Shown piece after piece: positions 6,040 through 6,551 of a stretch of DNA of 6,551 bases; the stretch's first letter is position 1; each line of letters starts with the position of its first letter. Under the pieces are notes generated by a model that had not been told where the DNA came from, made no database searches, and was given only the letters and a program-made list of their open reading frames with translations. Source of the stretch: Spirochaetaceae bacterium (GTDB lineage Bacteria; Spirochaetota; Spirochaetia; SZUA-6; RPPD01); the NCBI GenBank assembly GCA_003818675.1, contig RPPD01000133.1:1-6551 (forward strand). The letters run 5' to 3'. The position numbers were made by a program, and so were the translations under genes.

Positions 6040-6066
6040 CGGGATATTTCACGATATGATTCCATC
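6032..6066 (+). promoter_or_regulatory. Candidate sigma70-type promoter of the PRPP synthetase gene, predicted leaderless
   Basis: A -35 TTGCCC (6032-6037, 4 of 6), a 17-bp spacer and -10 TATGAT (6055-6060, 5 of 6) are present. The -10 ends exactly 6 nt before the ATG at 6067, the same geometry as the DUF2148 promoter, so the predicted start point is the A of the ATG. No Shine-Dalgarno is present in the 20 nt before the start. Confidence 0.55.
6038..6046 (+). repeat. AACGGGATA 9-mer, copy 3 (PRPP synthetase promoter)
   Basis: This copy begins directly after the candidate -35, inside the promoter spacer. It extends its match to copy 1 by one base (AACGGGATAT). See copies at 2093-2101 and 2211-2219. 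Confidence 0.35.
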
Positions 6067-6551
6067 ATGAAGCCACAATCCGAAGTTTCAAAAACCAATT
6101 TTATCACGCCAGAGCTCTACGCCCGCGAACAGGCCAGCATGATGCATTCCCCGCGGGGTCCCCTGCTCATCGCCAGTTGCGTCTCCGGTCACCAATTGGC
6201 CGGGCGGACATTGGAACGCTACGAGGCGCTGTTAAAGGATTCCGGAAGCAATGCCCATCCGGCATATCTTGCGGACATTGACCACCGCTTTGCGGATTCA
6301 GAGACCTGTGTACGGCTTCTCGGACACGTGAACGGGTCGGATGCGTTCATCTTCCAGTCGCTTTTCAATCCGGCAAGCGGTCTGTCCATAGACCAGAACT
6401 TTATGGCGTTCCTGGCCGCGATCCGCGCCTTCCGCGAACACGGCGCCAAGCGCATAACAGGCATCCTTCCCTATCTCGCCTACGCAAGGCAGGACAAGCC
6501 GTCCACCTTCATGAGGGAACCCATTACCGCCAAGCTCATGGCGGACCTGGC
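6067..6551 (+). CDS. prs: Ribose-phosphate pyrophosphokinase (PRPP synthetase), N-terminal part; runs off right edge
   Basis: The enzyme makes 5-phosphoribosyl-1-pyrophosphate from ribose 5-phosphate and ATP, the precursor for nucleotides, histidine and tryptophan. The 161 complete codons match the N-terminal domain: RFADSETCVRL (counterpart of the usual RFPDGE-type segment), DAFIFQSLFNP (usual DVFIIQST), then GAKRITGILPYLAYARQDK and REPITAKLMADL. The ATP-contacting Arg-Gln of YARQD are residues 141-142. This is about 40 residues later than in standard enzymes of about 315 aa, so the N-terminus carries an extension (first 30 residues unaligned, then a reworked LIASCVSGHQLAGRTLERYE). The flexible loop, the PRPP-binding loop and the C-terminus lie beyond the window. 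The start at 6067 rests on the open frame and the promoter geometry. Met25/Met26 are alternative starts but have no Shine-Dalgarno either. Confidence 0.87.
   Translation, partial: MKPQSEVSKTNFITPELYAREQASMMHSPRGPLLIASCVSGHQLAGRTLERYEALLKDSGSNAHPAYLADIDHRFADSETCVRLLGHVNGSDAFIFQSLFNPASGLSIDQNFMAFLAAIRAFREHGAKRITGILPYLAYARQDKPSTFMREPITAKLMADL

Noticed and set aside
1..6551. Mobile element, defence system, CRISPR array, tRNA or rRNA
   Set aside because: I saw no transposase or integrase motif, terminal repeats, regularly spaced direct repeats or RNA-gene signatures on either strand. The helicase is HrpA-like and its neighbours are not defence genes.

Overview
The window looks like ordinary chromosomal DNA from a Gram-negative-type bacterium. 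It encodes lipoproteins with a signal-peptidase-II lipobox and has sigma70-like promoters. No transposase, integrase, phage gene, CRISPR array, tRNA or rRNA is visible. The taxon cannot be fixed from the sequence. A short HrpA-like DEAH helicase with its own C-terminal tail, a PRPP synthetase with a long N-terminus and a DUF2148 ferredoxin-like protein would fit a Spirochaetota-like or other deep-branching anaerobe, but this is only a guess.

Layout. (1) Positions 1-2068, minus strand: two tandem paralogous lipoprotein genes, 37 bp apart, each with a strong Shine-Dalgarno sequence. The distal one runs off the left edge of the window. (2) Positions 2069-2252: a 184-bp divergent promoter region. 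(3) Positions 2253-5285, plus strand: a DUF2148 iron-sulfur protein gene and a DEAH-box helicase gene, 6 bp apart and probably one transcript. (4) Positions 5315-5926, minus strand: a cyclic-nucleotide-binding-domain protein, convergent to the helicase, whose rho-independent terminator overlaps its own stop codon. (5) Positions 5927-6066: a 140-bp divergent promoter region. (6) From 6067 to the right edge, plus strand: the N-terminal part of a ribose-phosphate pyrophosphokinase (PRPP synthetase).

The most interesting signal is regulatory. All four transcription units have a candidate -35/-10 pair with exactly 17 bp between the hexamers. For DUF2148 and PRPP synthetase the -10 ends exactly 6 nt before the ATG and no Shine-Dalgarno is present, so both are predicted to be leaderless. 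For the first lipoprotein and the cyclic-nucleotide-binding protein the same reasoning predicts leaders of about 14 nt that begin essentially at the Shine-Dalgarno. A 9-mer, AACGGGATA, occurs three times in the window and each copy overlaps one of these candidate promoters.

No direct biochemical pathway links the genes. The helicase (RNA metabolism), PRPP synthetase (nucleotide precursors) and cNMP-binding protein (signal sensing) are housekeeping or regulatory genes. The lipoprotein pair looks like a lineage-specific, recently duplicated envelope family.
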